Part shown: positions 42,469 through 51,361 of the stretch, piece after piece
Numbering within the stretch: the stretch's first letter is position 1
Layout of the letters: every line of letters begins with the position of its first letter
Source of the DNA: Paramacrobiotus metropolitanus
Taxonomy: Eukaryota > Tardigrada > Eutardigrada > Parachela > Macrobiotidae
NCBI RefSeq assembly: GCF_019649055.1
Contig: NW_026570223.1
Coordinates: 930,001 to 994,000, forward strand
Direction of reading: 5' to 3'
Length of the DNA: 64,000 nucleotides
The notes under the pieces: generated by a model
Told to the model about the DNA's origin: nothing
What the model saw: the letters and a program-made list of their open reading frames with translations, nothing else
Database searches by the model: none
Made by a program: the position numbers and the translations under genes

Positions 42469-45400
42469 GATGCTTTTCGTTTTCTTTTGACTTGACCTTT
42501 AAGATCTGATGATGCAGCGTTACACCTCGGCCATTCTGAAGGGTCATCTTGGGAGGCGTTTTGGCAACATTCAGTGCATTCCCATTGTGGTTGCACTCTA
42601 CACTGGTCCTCGTAGTAACCGTGTCCGCAACTCCCCATTCGTTCTTCTGGAGTTAATATCCTTCGGTTCGTTTGCGGGTTGGCGACCTCCTTCTCCTGTG
42701 TCGTGGCTTTCTGCTCACATTCGATTTCTGTCACACTCGCATCGTCGGAGGATATTTCAATAATCTTTGTTTCGTTGTTCAGTTGGTGACCTTTTAACCG
42801 TTCAAGCGCTTTGTCGCGGATTTCGCTCGCGAACATCTGTTCTTCTTCAGCTATGCGTTTCAATATCCGCAACCTTTCACTCTTTTTATCCTTCCCCACT
42901 TTGGCCGACTTTACCCCCAGTGCCTCTGGTACTGGGATAGGCTTTGCCCACTCCATGCCAGGCACGAGTGATTGTTTCGCTGCAGCTGTCGCTTCTTTCT
43001 GTGTGGCCACTATCTTTTCAAGTGTTGGTGACCTTTCGTCGTTGATAGCAGAGTGTGGTTCGAAAAAGGGTTCCTTCTGAGGGTCACGTTCTGTTACTTC
43101 TTCTTTGGATTTATCTGGTGACCTTTCATTTTGGGTAACAGATCGAGGTCCGAAGAAATTCGGAGTACGCTCTGGTACTTTTATCGCCGGTGACCTTTCA
43201 TCTTTCTTTCCCAGTGCCTCTGGTACTGGGATAACTTTTTCAACACATTCTTTTTCTGTGGCTCCTTGCTCACAGTTATCTGCGATCATACTTCTCCCAT
43301 CCGGGAGAAATATGATCGCCTCATCCGTGTCTGGCGCAAGCGGTTCCTTTTTCCTCTCGTTCACTTTTTTGACATTTCCACTTTCACTTTTCTTCTCCGG
43401 TGCCTCTGGTACCGGGATTGTCCGTTGGCTAATCTCGTGCTGCTGCACTCTCGTCATTCCCGGTGCCTCTGGTACTGGGATGACCTTTTCTCTTCCCTTT
43501 TGTTTCAGCATTATCCGGTTTAGTGTGTTTTCAATCTCCTGTTGAATCATTTGCAGCTGCTCAAATGGTGACAATTCTTTTTTCGCCCTCATTTCCTTTG
43601 CCTTTCCCGGTGCCTCTGGTACTGGGATTAGCGTTTTATTAACCGTTTGTGCATTTCCCGTCTGTTTTGCAAGTTCGGTGACCTTTCCGACTTGAACTTT
43701 GGCGATCGGTTTCGGGTCATCTTCTTTCTCTTCTTCGCCTTTATTATCCATTAGTACGAACTTCTTCTCTAAGAAGTCGAATCCCAGTAGCACCTGTACA
43801 TCGTCGCACTTCGGTCGGACGTAGAATGAATGTTCGCTAGTCTTTTTCCTTAAGGTCACTGGTGCTACACAGTAATGCGTTACCAGGAATCCTGACGTTC
43901 CACTAATTCCGTTTATCTTCACCAATCTGTCTGGTGGCAATGGGAGCATGTGCAGTCCATTCTTTTCGCAAAACGGTTTGCTGATCAGCGACGTCTCAGC
44001 GCCGGTGTCCAACATTGCGTTGACCTTTATGTCTCCCACTTTCACTTCATGTGTGTACGCTTCAATTCTTTTGGGCAGTTTTCCGTTTTGAATCTTCAAC
44101 GTGTGAATCTTGCATTTCACAGGAATCAACGATACTGGTCCCGGATCCATATCGGGAAGCACTTGCCCTTTAGCTGGAGTGCCATGACCTTTCAGTATCT
44201 CGCTCAACTTATCAATCCTGTGTGGAACGTCAGTTCGAACGTCGTAAAATTGTCGCGGTTTTGTCTTGTCAACTTGCTTTTCTGTAGCCGTTTTACCACT
44301 GGTGATCTTTTCAGCCTTCTGCACTTGCTCATTCGCTTTTGTGCTGTCCGCGTGACCTTTAGTCGCTTCATTTATCGTCTGATGAATCAGTTCCTCTTTA
44401 CGGTTTTCATTTCGTTTGTCTCGCAACTTCTCAATGACTTCAATTGTTATTTGATCAACTCGCTTCAATTCGTCTTCTTCGCTATCTTTCGTCTCATCTG
44501 GTGACCTTTCATATGTAACCATATCATATCCCTTTTCGGTCATCCATTCAATCACCTTTGCTGACACTTCATTATTCGTTTTCGTCGGATTAGTCTGCGA
44601 AGACATTCCGTCCGTTCGGGCTGGTGATTTGTCGTTGGCATCCTTTTGTAATGCTTGCGATAAGTCCCGTGACCTTTTAGCTGCGCTACTCTGTTGCGTT
44701 TGCGCCATCTCATTTGACCGTCCTTTTTGTTCATTTTGCGCTAAGTCCTGTGACCTTTCATTGCGCTTCATGACAAATCCGCCGCCCGTCAACTTTTGTA
44801 TGGGAACTTTTTCTCCATAATTCGGCGGTTTATCCTGTGGCGGAACGTTGCGTGAGTAGTTCCAGTCGGCGAATATCTTCTTATATTCCTCTGCATTGAA
44901 TACTGGAACTGGGTTGGATTGCGCTGGTTTCCCGGTAACCAACTCTTCTAATCGCTTTCTTTCACATTGCGTTCGCAACTGTTGCATATCCCAGTAATCC
45001 TCTTGTGACATTCTCGCTTTCTGCTTCGCTTTTGGCGTTACGGGTACCCACATCCCGTGATTCCCATTCGGTCTGTAGGCTACTTTTTGCCATATTTCCT
45101 TCCGTTGCAGCGTTACTGCATCCACAAGTGAGTCATCGGAGTTTTGTTGTGCCAGTTCGCTATTCTTCTGCTGCGCTGTTCGCAGTGTCAAGTCTGTTTC
45201 TTGACCTTTTAGCACGGCGCTTTCACCGTGACCTTTAGCGTTCGCACTTGCTCCTTTACTTTTCACCTGGACTTTTCCTACGGAAGGTGACCTCTGGTGA
45301 TTCAGTATGCCGTGTTCTTCCATATATTCTCGGAATTTCGAATGGTGCACTTCTTCATCCTCTTCTGTAGTGCTATTCTGCGGCTTCTTCTGATTCAGCA

Positions 45401-45875
45401 TCGCTTGTTGAATCTTCGCATTGCGTAATGCACGGCGTTCAGCTAACACCTTTTCGCTGCAATACGGTAACCTTTCATTTTGCTGCGCTGTTCGCAGTGT
45501 CGCGCTACCGTCACGACGATTTCCACTCGCAGTACCATTCTGCGGTGACCTTTGGTCCCGTTGCGCGTTTCCACTCGCAGTACCATTCTGCGGTGACCTT
45601 CGGTCCCGTTGCGCGTTTCCACTCGCAGTACCATTCTGCGGTGACCTTTTATCCACTTGTACTGGTTTCCCGATAACCAGTTCGTTTTGCTGCTGTGACG
45701 GCATCCTTATAGCCGTTTCAATTTCCTTTTGCAATGTCGACATCCATTTAGCCGTTTCAATTTGCTGTGGCGGCATCCATATAGCCGTTTGCTGTGGTTG
45801 CGGCATCCATATAGCCGGTCCACTTTCTTTCTTTGTCGACGGCATCCTTATAGCCGTTGCACTCTTCACGTTCAC
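42390..45875 (-). CDS. Protease-containing ORF with multiple internal repeats, 1161 aa
   Basis: Begins MNVKSATAIRMPSTKKESG, 84 nt after gag in another frame. The N-terminal 150 residues are repeats: AIWMP-type units and three 16-residue PQNGTASGNAQRDRRS units, with 48-49-nt DNA periodicity at about 45530-45660. A retropepsin lies at about residues 610-710, with AMLDTGAETSLISKPF and the closing LLGFDFLE. Five PVPEA[PL] peptides and two FFEP/FFGP peptides follow. The last ~80 residues hold a Cys/His cluster (CGHGYYEDQC, CTECCQ). Cleaves the Gag-Pol products; the role of the repeats is unknown. Confidence 0.82.
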   Translation of the reverse strand: MNVKSATAIRMPSTKKESGPAIWMPQPQQTAIWMPPQQIETAKWMSTLQKEIETAIRMPSQQQNELVIGKPVQVDKRSPQNGTASGNAQRDRRSPQNGTASGNAQRDQRSPQNGTASGNRRDGSATLRTAQQNERLPYCSEKVLAERRALRNAKIQQAMLNQKKPQNSTTEEDEEVHHSKFREYMEEHGILNHQRSPSVGKVQVKSKGASANAKGHGESAVLKGQETDLTLRTAQQKNSELAQQNSDDSLVDAVTLQRKEIWQKVAYRPNGNHGMWVPVTPKAKQKARMSQEDYWDMQQLRTQCERKRLEELVTGKPAQSNPVPVFNAEEYKKIFADWNYSRNVPPQDKPPNYGEKVPIQKLTGGGFVMKRNERSQDLAQNEQKGRSNEMAQTQQSSAAKRSRDLSQALQKDANDKSPARTDGMSSQTNPTKTNNEVSAKVIEWMTEKGYDMVTYERSPDETKDSEEDELKRVDQITIEVIEKLRDKRNENRKEELIHQTINEATKGHADSTKANEQVQKAEKITSGKTATEKQVDKTKPRQFYDVRTDVPHRIDKLSEILKGHGTPAKGQVLPDMDPGPVSLIPVKCKIHTLKIQNGKLPKRIEAYTHEVKVGDIKVNAMLDTGAETSLISKPFCEKNGLHMLPLPPDRLVKINGISGTSGFLVTHYCVAPVTLRKKTSEHSFYVRPKCDDVQVLLGFDFLEKKFVLMDNKGEEEKEDDPKPIAKVQVGKVTELAKQTGNAQTVNKTLIPVPEAPGKAKEMRAKKELSPFEQLQMIQQEIENTLNRIMLKQKGREKVIPVPEAPGMTRVQQHEISQRTIPVPEAPEKKSESGNVKKVNERKKEPLAPDTDEAIIFLPDGRSMIADNCEQGATEKECVEKVIPVPEALGKKDERSPAIKVPERTPNFFGPRSVTQNERSPDKSKEEVTERDPQKEPFFEPHSAINDERSPTLEKIVATQKEATAAAKQSLVPGMEWAKPIPVPEALGVKSAKVGKDKKSERLRILKRIAEEEQMFASEIRDKALERLKGHQLNNETKIIEISSDDASVTEIECEQKATTQEKEVANPQTNRRILTPEERMGSCGHGYYEDQCRVQPQWECTECCQNASQDDPSEWPRCNAASSDLKGQVKRKRKASCGQTKCGSHTSSGIIGTDIGLGCHV

Positions 45876-45958
45876 TGCAGTACCATTCTGCAGTGACCTT
45901 TCCGTTCTCCGTTTATCCGGTGGTTTCGGGTCGGGTCGATCAGTAGGCTCACCGGTGC

Positions 45959-47818
45959 CTACTGATCTTGCCCGTTTCCCTGAACCGGCGCACCTCCTTG
46001 TTGAGCGCCTTGCACATTCCCTTGTTGCTGTCCAAAATTATTTGCCGGGTTCGGGTTCTGTCCGCCGCCGCCATTATTATATTGGCCACCACCCTGTTGG
46101 TAGTTTCCTTGGCCACCACCCTGTTGGTAGTTTCCTTGGCCACCTCCATTTCCGCCGTTTCGGTTGCCACCATTCCAGTTTCCACGACCGAAGCCTCTGT
46201 TTCTTCCTCTGAAGCCGCCGCGGCTGAAGCCACGATTGCCGCCGCCTTGACCACCATTTCCATTTCCATTTCCGTAATTTCCGTTTCCATTTTGATTTTG
46301 AAAGTTGGCTTTTTGCTGATACCATTGGGCGATTAGGTCGTATCCATTTGCCACCGCCTGACGCCAGCCGCCCGAATTGCGCAGCCGTTGCCACTCTCTG
46401 AAGGCAAACAAGTTCGGGTTCTGATCCGGCGGTGTGGTAGCGAACTTACATCCCTGGGTCTGGTGGTTGCCATACATACAGTATTGGCACATCTGCACAC
46501 CATTTGCAACCCATCCATCAATCATTTGAAACTTGAATTCCGTCCGTGACCCTTGATTCTGCTGGAAATTATTCTGATTCCCTCTGTTTGGTTGGAAGTT
46601 ACCTTGACCTTGACCTTGGTTTTGGAAGTTCCCTTGACCTCCATTCCAGTTTCCATTTCCATATCCGTTTCCACCAAAATTTCCGTTACCCATTCCTTGT
46701 TGTGGTAACCCAGTATTCAAAGGGGCCACGTTCTGTGGTACCGGTGGAGCTACATTCTGGGGTGCCGGTCTCACTTGAGCCGCTGCTTGTATTGCCGCTA
46801 CCATTGCGTACGTTATCGGTTGTCCCGTCTGACCGTCGATAAAGGTCACTCTTTCGGTGACTTCTCTAACAGGGGTTTCCGCACGATATTCCATTTGCTG
46901 CTGGGCTGGTGCAGCTGCCATTCTCTGTTGCGGTACATTTTCAACCTGGCCTTGGCGGATGGTCGCGTATTCTTGATTACGTTGACCTTTTGGTGCTTTA
47001 TATTTTTCTTCTCCCGCCGACCAATGCCGGAAGAAATCTTTGATCTCGGTTGGTGTTCTGCACTGTTGCGTTCGCAGTGCCTTATAGAGGTCACTGTCTA
47101 TTCTGCATCCTTCAATCAGGAAACCGACTGCTTGTTTTTCAGTGATAATTCGCTTCGCTTTGTATTTCATTATCGCCTGGTAAAACTGGTGAAGTGTTTC
47201 TTTTCCCAGGTCGAATTTCCTTGCCATGGCTTCCCGTAACCCAAGAACTTCTTCGTCACGGTCACCATATTCATCCTTGAATTTGGTCATCCATTCTGTA
47301 ACCGTATATTCGATCTCTTCCTGGAGTGCGATTTCTCTCTCTCCTTCGAACCAGATTTTTGCCGGTCCCTTCACCGCGCTAGCTATTTCGATTAAAATTT
47401 GATCATCAGTAAGTCGGTAGGTTCGCTGCGTATCCCTGACCAGTTGTGTCCAGCCATTAACTGTATCGCGACTTCCATCAAAGGTCACTAACGTCGTTTT
47501 CCGAGCCATCGAGTTGAGTGCTTTTGTCAATTGTGCCGCTGTCGATTCTGCTGTCAGGTCATCCTCCTCTTCGCTACTTTCATCGTCATTTTGGTTTCGT
47601 TTCGCCTTTCCGTAACGGGACTTCCGTGGGCGCTCTTGACGGCTGGAGGGTCTGTCCCGTCGGCCTTCGTCGATGTACACGTTCGTTTCGATATGCGAGG
47701 GATCGCCATGACTCGTGTGCGGATAGCCTCCTGATGGTGGCTCCTTGTCGTCTTTGACCTTTTCGCCGTCTCTTTCCGCTTTGATGCTTCCTTTACCGGT
47801 GCCAGTTCGTAGTGGCAT
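45959..47818 (-). CDS. Gag, 619 aa
   Basis: True ATG (MPLRTGTGKGSIKAERDG). The charged N-terminus (1-95) is followed by a gag capsid-like region (about 100-290) with VTFDGSRDTVNGWTQLVRDT, GPAKIWFEGE, WMTKFKDEYGD and ETLHQFYQAIMKYK. A Gln/Pro/Asn/Gly-rich stretch leads to a CCHC zinc knuckle, CQYCMYGNHQTQGC, at about 441-455. The C-terminus is a Gly/Asn/Gln and RGRN/RG-rich nucleic-acid-binding tail with two NYQQGGGQG repeats. Forms the particle and packages the RNA. Confidence 0.88.
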   Translation of the reverse strand: MPLRTGTGKGSIKAERDGEKVKDDKEPPSGGYPHTSHGDPSHIETNVYIDEGRRDRPSSRQERPRKSRYGKAKRNQNDDESSEEEDDLTAESTAAQLTKALNSMARKTTLVTFDGSRDTVNGWTQLVRDTQRTYRLTDDQILIEIASAVKGPAKIWFEGEREIALQEEIEYTVTEWMTKFKDEYGDRDEEVLGLREAMARKFDLGKETLHQFYQAIMKYKAKRIITEKQAVGFLIEGCRIDSDLYKALRTQQCRTPTEIKDFFRHWSAGEEKYKAPKGQRNQEYATIRQGQVENVPQQRMAAAPAQQQMEYRAETPVREVTERVTFIDGQTGQPITYAMVAAIQAAAQVRPAPQNVAPPVPQNVAPLNTGLPQQGMGNGNFGGNGYGNGNWNGGQGNFQNQGQGQGNFQPNRGNQNNFQQNQGSRTEFKFQMIDGWVANGVQMCQYCMYGNHQTQGCKFATTPPDQNPNLFAFREWQRLRNSGGWRQAVANGYDLIAQWYQQKANFQNQNGNGNYGNGNGNGGQGGGNRGFSRGGFRGRNRGFGRGNWNGGNRNGGNGGGQGNYQQGGGQGNYQQGGGQYNNGGGGQNPNPANNFGQQQGNVQGAQQGGAPVQGNGQDQ

Positions 47819-47977
47819 TTCAAAGTGGAAGCTTCTACCCGTGCCCGTCTCATGTGCCTTACTGTAACTGGGCGGGGCGACTCCACCGTTGTCGTTCGAA
47901 CTCCATATTGCAGGAGCTGTTCGTCTTTATGTTTGTTGGACATATTAAGCGCCTTATTTTCGCTCATTTTTCAACTT

Positions 47978-48215
47978 CGTTAAAAGGTCACTTTTTGGGT
48001 CAGCTTAATCGGTTCCAACTTTTTGGTAAAGGTCACCTCCAAACCCGACTCGGCTCAAAGGTCACTTTCCAGCTCAATTTCAAGTCAAAGGTCACTTTCC
48101 AACTCAATTTCAGTTAAAGGTCACTTTCCAGCTCAATTTCAATTAAAGGTCACTTTCCAGCTCAATTCAAGTCAAAGGTCACTTTTCCTTTGTCCCAACT
48201 CAAAGGGTCACTTTC
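47978..48215. repeat. AAAGGTCACTTTCC tandem repeat array in the leader
   Basis: A unit of about 28-31 bp (AAAGGTCACTTTCCAGCTCA followed by ATTTCAAnT) is repeated about six times with small changes. Orientation is opposite to most copies of the octamer in the coding part. Confidence 0.88.
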
Positions 48216-48761
48216 CCTTTCAAATATCTCGTCTCAATTCAAATTTCCCATTACAGCTCGAGTTCAACAGAAAATCCCCATTTACGTTGTTTACTTCGTT
48301 CCTATTGGTCCGCTAACTCAATTTACTCAGTTCAAATTTTGACCAATCGCAGCTCAGATAACTGACCAATAGCATTAGTCCACTTAGATTTTATATCAGC
48401 CTGACGTCACGGTCAATGACCAGACGTGCGCACCGTGTGCAAAACTACGCCTACGTCTATGCTCAGCTCAGAACGGACCAATAGAAATTACCAATTTTAC
48501 CAACTAGCCAATCCCGTAATTAATAACGGTTTTCTACCTGTTAACCGTCCGTTCCACGGGGAAGTGATCCAAATGATCCAATTTCTTCTTCCACAGTCCG
48601 CTCCCGCGTCGCCGCTGTTCCGTAGCGTGCCTCGCGCTATCAGTCTGCTACCGTGCCGGCCGTAGCAACAGTAGTAGTGCTCTACACCCAGTTTCGAGGA
48701 GTCTGATCTATCTTTTCCCGTGCGCCCCTTTCGGCGCTTCGCCTCTTGTGGCCCACGGCTT

Positions 48762-48904
48762 AGGCTTCGCTGAAGCCTTGCCGAGTATCAGTGACACCAG
48801 TGTAGGTCTTCGCTGAAGACTCTACACCGAGGAACACTGACGACTGAACTCTTGCACTCTTGCACAGCTAAGGAAACAGCACGGTTCTTCGCTGAAGATA
48901 CCGT
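48762..48904. repeat. Three leader hairpins with a common apex
   Basis: AGGCTTCGCTGAAGCCT (48762-48778), GTGTAGGTCTTCGCTGAAGACTCTACAC-type (48800-48827, stem GTGTAG/CTACAC plus GTCTTC/GAAGAC) and ACGGTTCTTCGCTGAAGATACCGT-type (48881-48904). The apex CTTC-GCT-GAAG is constant, while the outer arms differ and still pair. Confidence 0.75.
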
Positions 48905-49080
48905 ACCGAAAACCGAAGCTGGGAATCCGCGTCCGATGGGGGAAAATTGCACCGCTTGTGGTGTGCGCTTTGCTTTTGAACAGACCTGTGCCTTACTGGT
49001 CACAGAAAACACGTCAGATAACAGGCCAAATATGCCTGACACAAATCAAATCAAATCAAATCAATTCAGAGAACCGCTGT

Positions 49081-49094
49081 CGGCTCTGCTACCA
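49081..49094 (-). promoter_or_regulatory. Primer-binding site, initiator tRNA-Met type
   Basis: Directly abutting the 5' LTR, the minus strand reads TGGTAGCAGAGCCG. The first 11 bases are complementary to the 3' end ...CUCUGCUACCA of eukaryotic initiator tRNA-Met. Confidence 0.85.
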
Positions 49095-49430
49095 TCTAAT
49101 GCTAGATCCAGAATGGATCCAGGGACGGAGACAGAAACGGAATCTATCCCGTGGAGTGAGCAATACGATCTGGATTGCGAGCTATGCGGAAACACAAAAC
49201 GTCGCACCGTAATCGCTGACTTTAATAATATTGAAAGTCTGGATAACAGAAAATCAACACTGATCGGCACAGCTCGATCGTAAAACGTGGAGCCAATTCC
49301 ACACTGTGCAATACTGTGCAGCACGTGCTAAGCCGCTCCCACTAGCCAATCAGAGACGAGACACAACACAGACACGTAATCCATGGCGAGTAGCGTCACG
49401 GACGTGAACGCTAGTGAACCCCCGCTCACA
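49095..49430 (-). repeat. 5' LTR of the giant element
   Basis: 336 bp, 335 identical to the 3' LTR. Starts TGTGAGCGGGGG, ends CATTAGA next to the PBS. An inverse CCAAT box (CTGATTGGC) is the only promoter-like element I can point to; no clear TATA box. Confidence 0.95.
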
Positions 49431-49434
49431 GTCG

Positions 49435-49580
49435 CATACCCAACATCTCCACATTCAGTACGAATGCAGCGCAGTGCACTGTACGACTGAGTTCAAAATA
49501 TCCGTTTCGTACAAGTGCACTGCACCGGTTGCGTACAGAATGCTGGGTGTGGGGCTATGCGACCATTTAGTCCTACATTG
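49435..49580. mobile_element. MITE, right 146 bp (Tc1/mariner-like)
   Basis: Together with 26892-26912 it forms a 167-bp element with about 27-bp terminal inverted repeats (CAGCTTAGGACGAAATGGTC versus CAATGTAGGACTAAATGGTC from the other end) flanked by TA (26890-26891 and 49581-49582). A second internal inverted repeat (CAGTGCACTG...CAAGTGCACTG) extends the hairpin. TA duplication and termini starting CA suggest a Tc1/mariner-type MITE. Confidence 0.82.
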
Positions 49581-49899
49581 TAACAACGCCCTTTGCAACC
49601 CTGCAATCAGATGAATTTTAATTGTCGTGTGCAATGTAGCATAAGCTGCGAACATCGAAGGCGAATTACTGGCATAGCGAGGTGAATTGAGCATCCGTAA
49701 TCCGGGACACATCCGTCAGTTGCTGTGCACAGCAACTATCGCGCATCAGTGCTGGATCCTTGAGAAATGACCATTGTACCAAGGGAAGGGCACACTCGGT
49801 AACAGCGAATTGCTGAGGTATCGTACATGGGCCGGGCACGGTGGCCACCACTGCACCGATCATAACCACAAAAACAACGAAATTTGCCAATGGATGCAT
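49581..49899 (-). pseudogene. Gene E (14-Cys family), exon 1 and 5' end of exon 2
   Basis: Exon 1 (49670-49899) encodes a signal peptide (MHPLANFVVFVVMIGAVVA) and three-Cys segment ending SLCQ like the paralogs. It also has an insertion containing SCCAQ not seen in A-D. A 69-bp intron (49601-49669) leads to 20 bp of exon 2 coding V-A-K-G-V-V. Removing the MITE and one TA joins this to C-I-K-E at 26891 in frame, giving VVKCIKE against VVRCVKE in member D. The rest of the gene lies 22.5 kb away. Confidence 0.9.
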
Positions 49900-51361
49900 C
49901 TTAGATCCGTAATACAAAGTAGCTTCTGCAATATTATTAAGTAACCAAAACTCCGCTAGTATTTCAAGACGGCTGTAGCGGCCAACGTGTTTAGACTTTG
50001 TAACAGAGAACGTTGAAATTTGCTTGAGGATTATGCAGTACTTATACAGAGTATTATGTATAACCAGAGTTTTTCCTTTCCGACTTTGCGATAATTCGCT
50101 CCAGGCATAAGGAGCGCCACAACGAGAGCCACAGTCTAGCGATATGCTTAAAAATAAAACATCCACTTTTTACATAATGCGGTCGGACTTGATTCAGGTT
50201 GGTAACTTCATAGATTAAAGTGTCCTAATTGCTGACAGAAAGTCCAATAATTATTCAGGTAAACTAATGCAAAATGCCATAATTGTATGCACGGTATGAC
50301 ATACTGTAATTCTGCAGATGACTGTGCAGTTAACAGTTACTGTAAATCGAAGTACAGTAAGTACATCACAATCTTTTTAGAACCAGGTAATACAATCGCA
50401 ATAATATTATACACATTGAAGAAACAAGCTTTGTCTGATTACGATATACAAAGCATTTAGAAGCTTAAAGAAGTGCTTAAAAACAGATTTAATATCGGCG
50501 TTATGCAACACAGAAACCAATGACTGAGCACCCATTCAGTTTTTAAGCACTGCATAGTGCATACTATTATGCAACACCCAATAACTGTCACATATGAATT
50601 TATCCTTGTTGTAATTATGAGATCAAGGCTGTAATAAAATAAGTGCTGCTACCACAAAATTTTGAGGACCAATTTCCGGTCTAGCTATCTGCACATGTAA
50701 CTATTGTGACGCTTCCGGTGGGCCAGTGTCTGGTTTGCACAACACCGGCATCTGTTTAAGAAAATAGGTCGACGATTGTATAACGCCTTTGCAGGCAATT
50801 AAGGGAGGCTCATCAGTATAGATTACCGTTACTGGTTTTCATTTTTACAACATAACACTGAAGCGGATGACCGGAAGCGGAGGACGGAAAGAGAGAGCTA
50901 GGCGCAGCACATTCCCATTGGACTTATGACGCTAGCTATGACATAAATCGGCCATCGAGTAGCAAAGATTCGATTAAATTTATCGAGAAAGGGTAAGTTC
51001 CAATTATACAAAGGTGTACAATGATTCACTGATTAACAGACACCTGTGCATTGTGTACAAAGCTCATAATTTACGCGCAAGAGCACCACTGCTCATAACA
51101 TGACTTGAAAGGACTCTGACACATGTTAAATCTTTCAAAAAAATAAAAAAATAATATGCTGCACCGACTTTTATACGTGCAGGAAAGGCGCAGGTAGGTG
51201 CACATTGTGTGCGGAGTATGGAAACAAAAGATCTTGAAATTAGAAAAAAATGGTCAGTGAAAGGTTGGCAGATTAATTTCGCAGATGTAAGTGTAACACT
51301 CAGTTAGCTTGAATAAAACCGCGGCCGGGACGGACAACATGAAGCTTTGGCTTCGGATGAT
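49900..51361. other. Intergenic, no gene seen
   Basis: AT-rich. Original promoter of gene E and 3' flank of the GPCR gene. GTTGGCAG and CACTTAGT-type words recur but I see no defined repeat. Confidence 0.5.

Larger units (their letters stand above)
47819..49080. other. 5' leader of the giant element
   Basis: Non-coding 1.26 kb between PBS and gag. It contains about seven AAAGGTCAC repeats (47978-48215), a cluster of CCAAT/ATTGG boxes (48300-48515) and three hairpins with the same CTTCGCTGAAG apex (48762-48904). A short CAAATCAAAT run sits near 49040. Confidence 0.75.
26913..49430 (-). mobile_element. 22.5-kb Ty3/gypsy-type LTR retrotransposon
   Basis: Bounded by 336-bp direct repeats (26913-27248 and 49095-49430; one difference, 27155 A versus 49337 T) and flanked by GTCG on both sides (26909-26912, 49431-49434). 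Transcription runs on the minus strand. Order from the 5' end: LTR, primer-binding site, 1.26-kb leader, gag, a protease ORF, a 480-codon ORF, RT-RNase H, integrase, an FFEP-repeat extension, then 8 kb of extra ORFs, a 1.4-kb non-coding tail, LTR. Gag-PR-RT-RH-IN order, the CCHC knuckle and the YIDD-type RT place it in Ty3/gypsy. Most such elements are 4-10 kb. Near-identical LTRs imply a recent insertion, yet pol carries several in-frame stops, so this copy was probably moved in trans. The whole element is enriched in AAAGGTCA. Confidence 0.93.

Noticed and set aside
45421-46212. Long plus-strand ORF (263 codons) opposite gag and the protease ORF
   Set aside because: It mirrors the repeat-rich minus-strand ORFs; its Cys/Phe/Val-rich composition is the antisense of Gln/Asn/Gly/Lys codons. 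No domain.
48000-48215. CRISPR-like array
   Set aside because: The units are direct repeats without unique spacers, inside a eukaryotic retroelement leader.
49081-49430. The 336-bp repeats as a SINE or dispersed repeat instead of LTRs
   Set aside because: TG start, a PBS directly adjacent, 4-bp flanking duplication and gag-pol between them fit LTRs; no A-box/B-box or A-tail.
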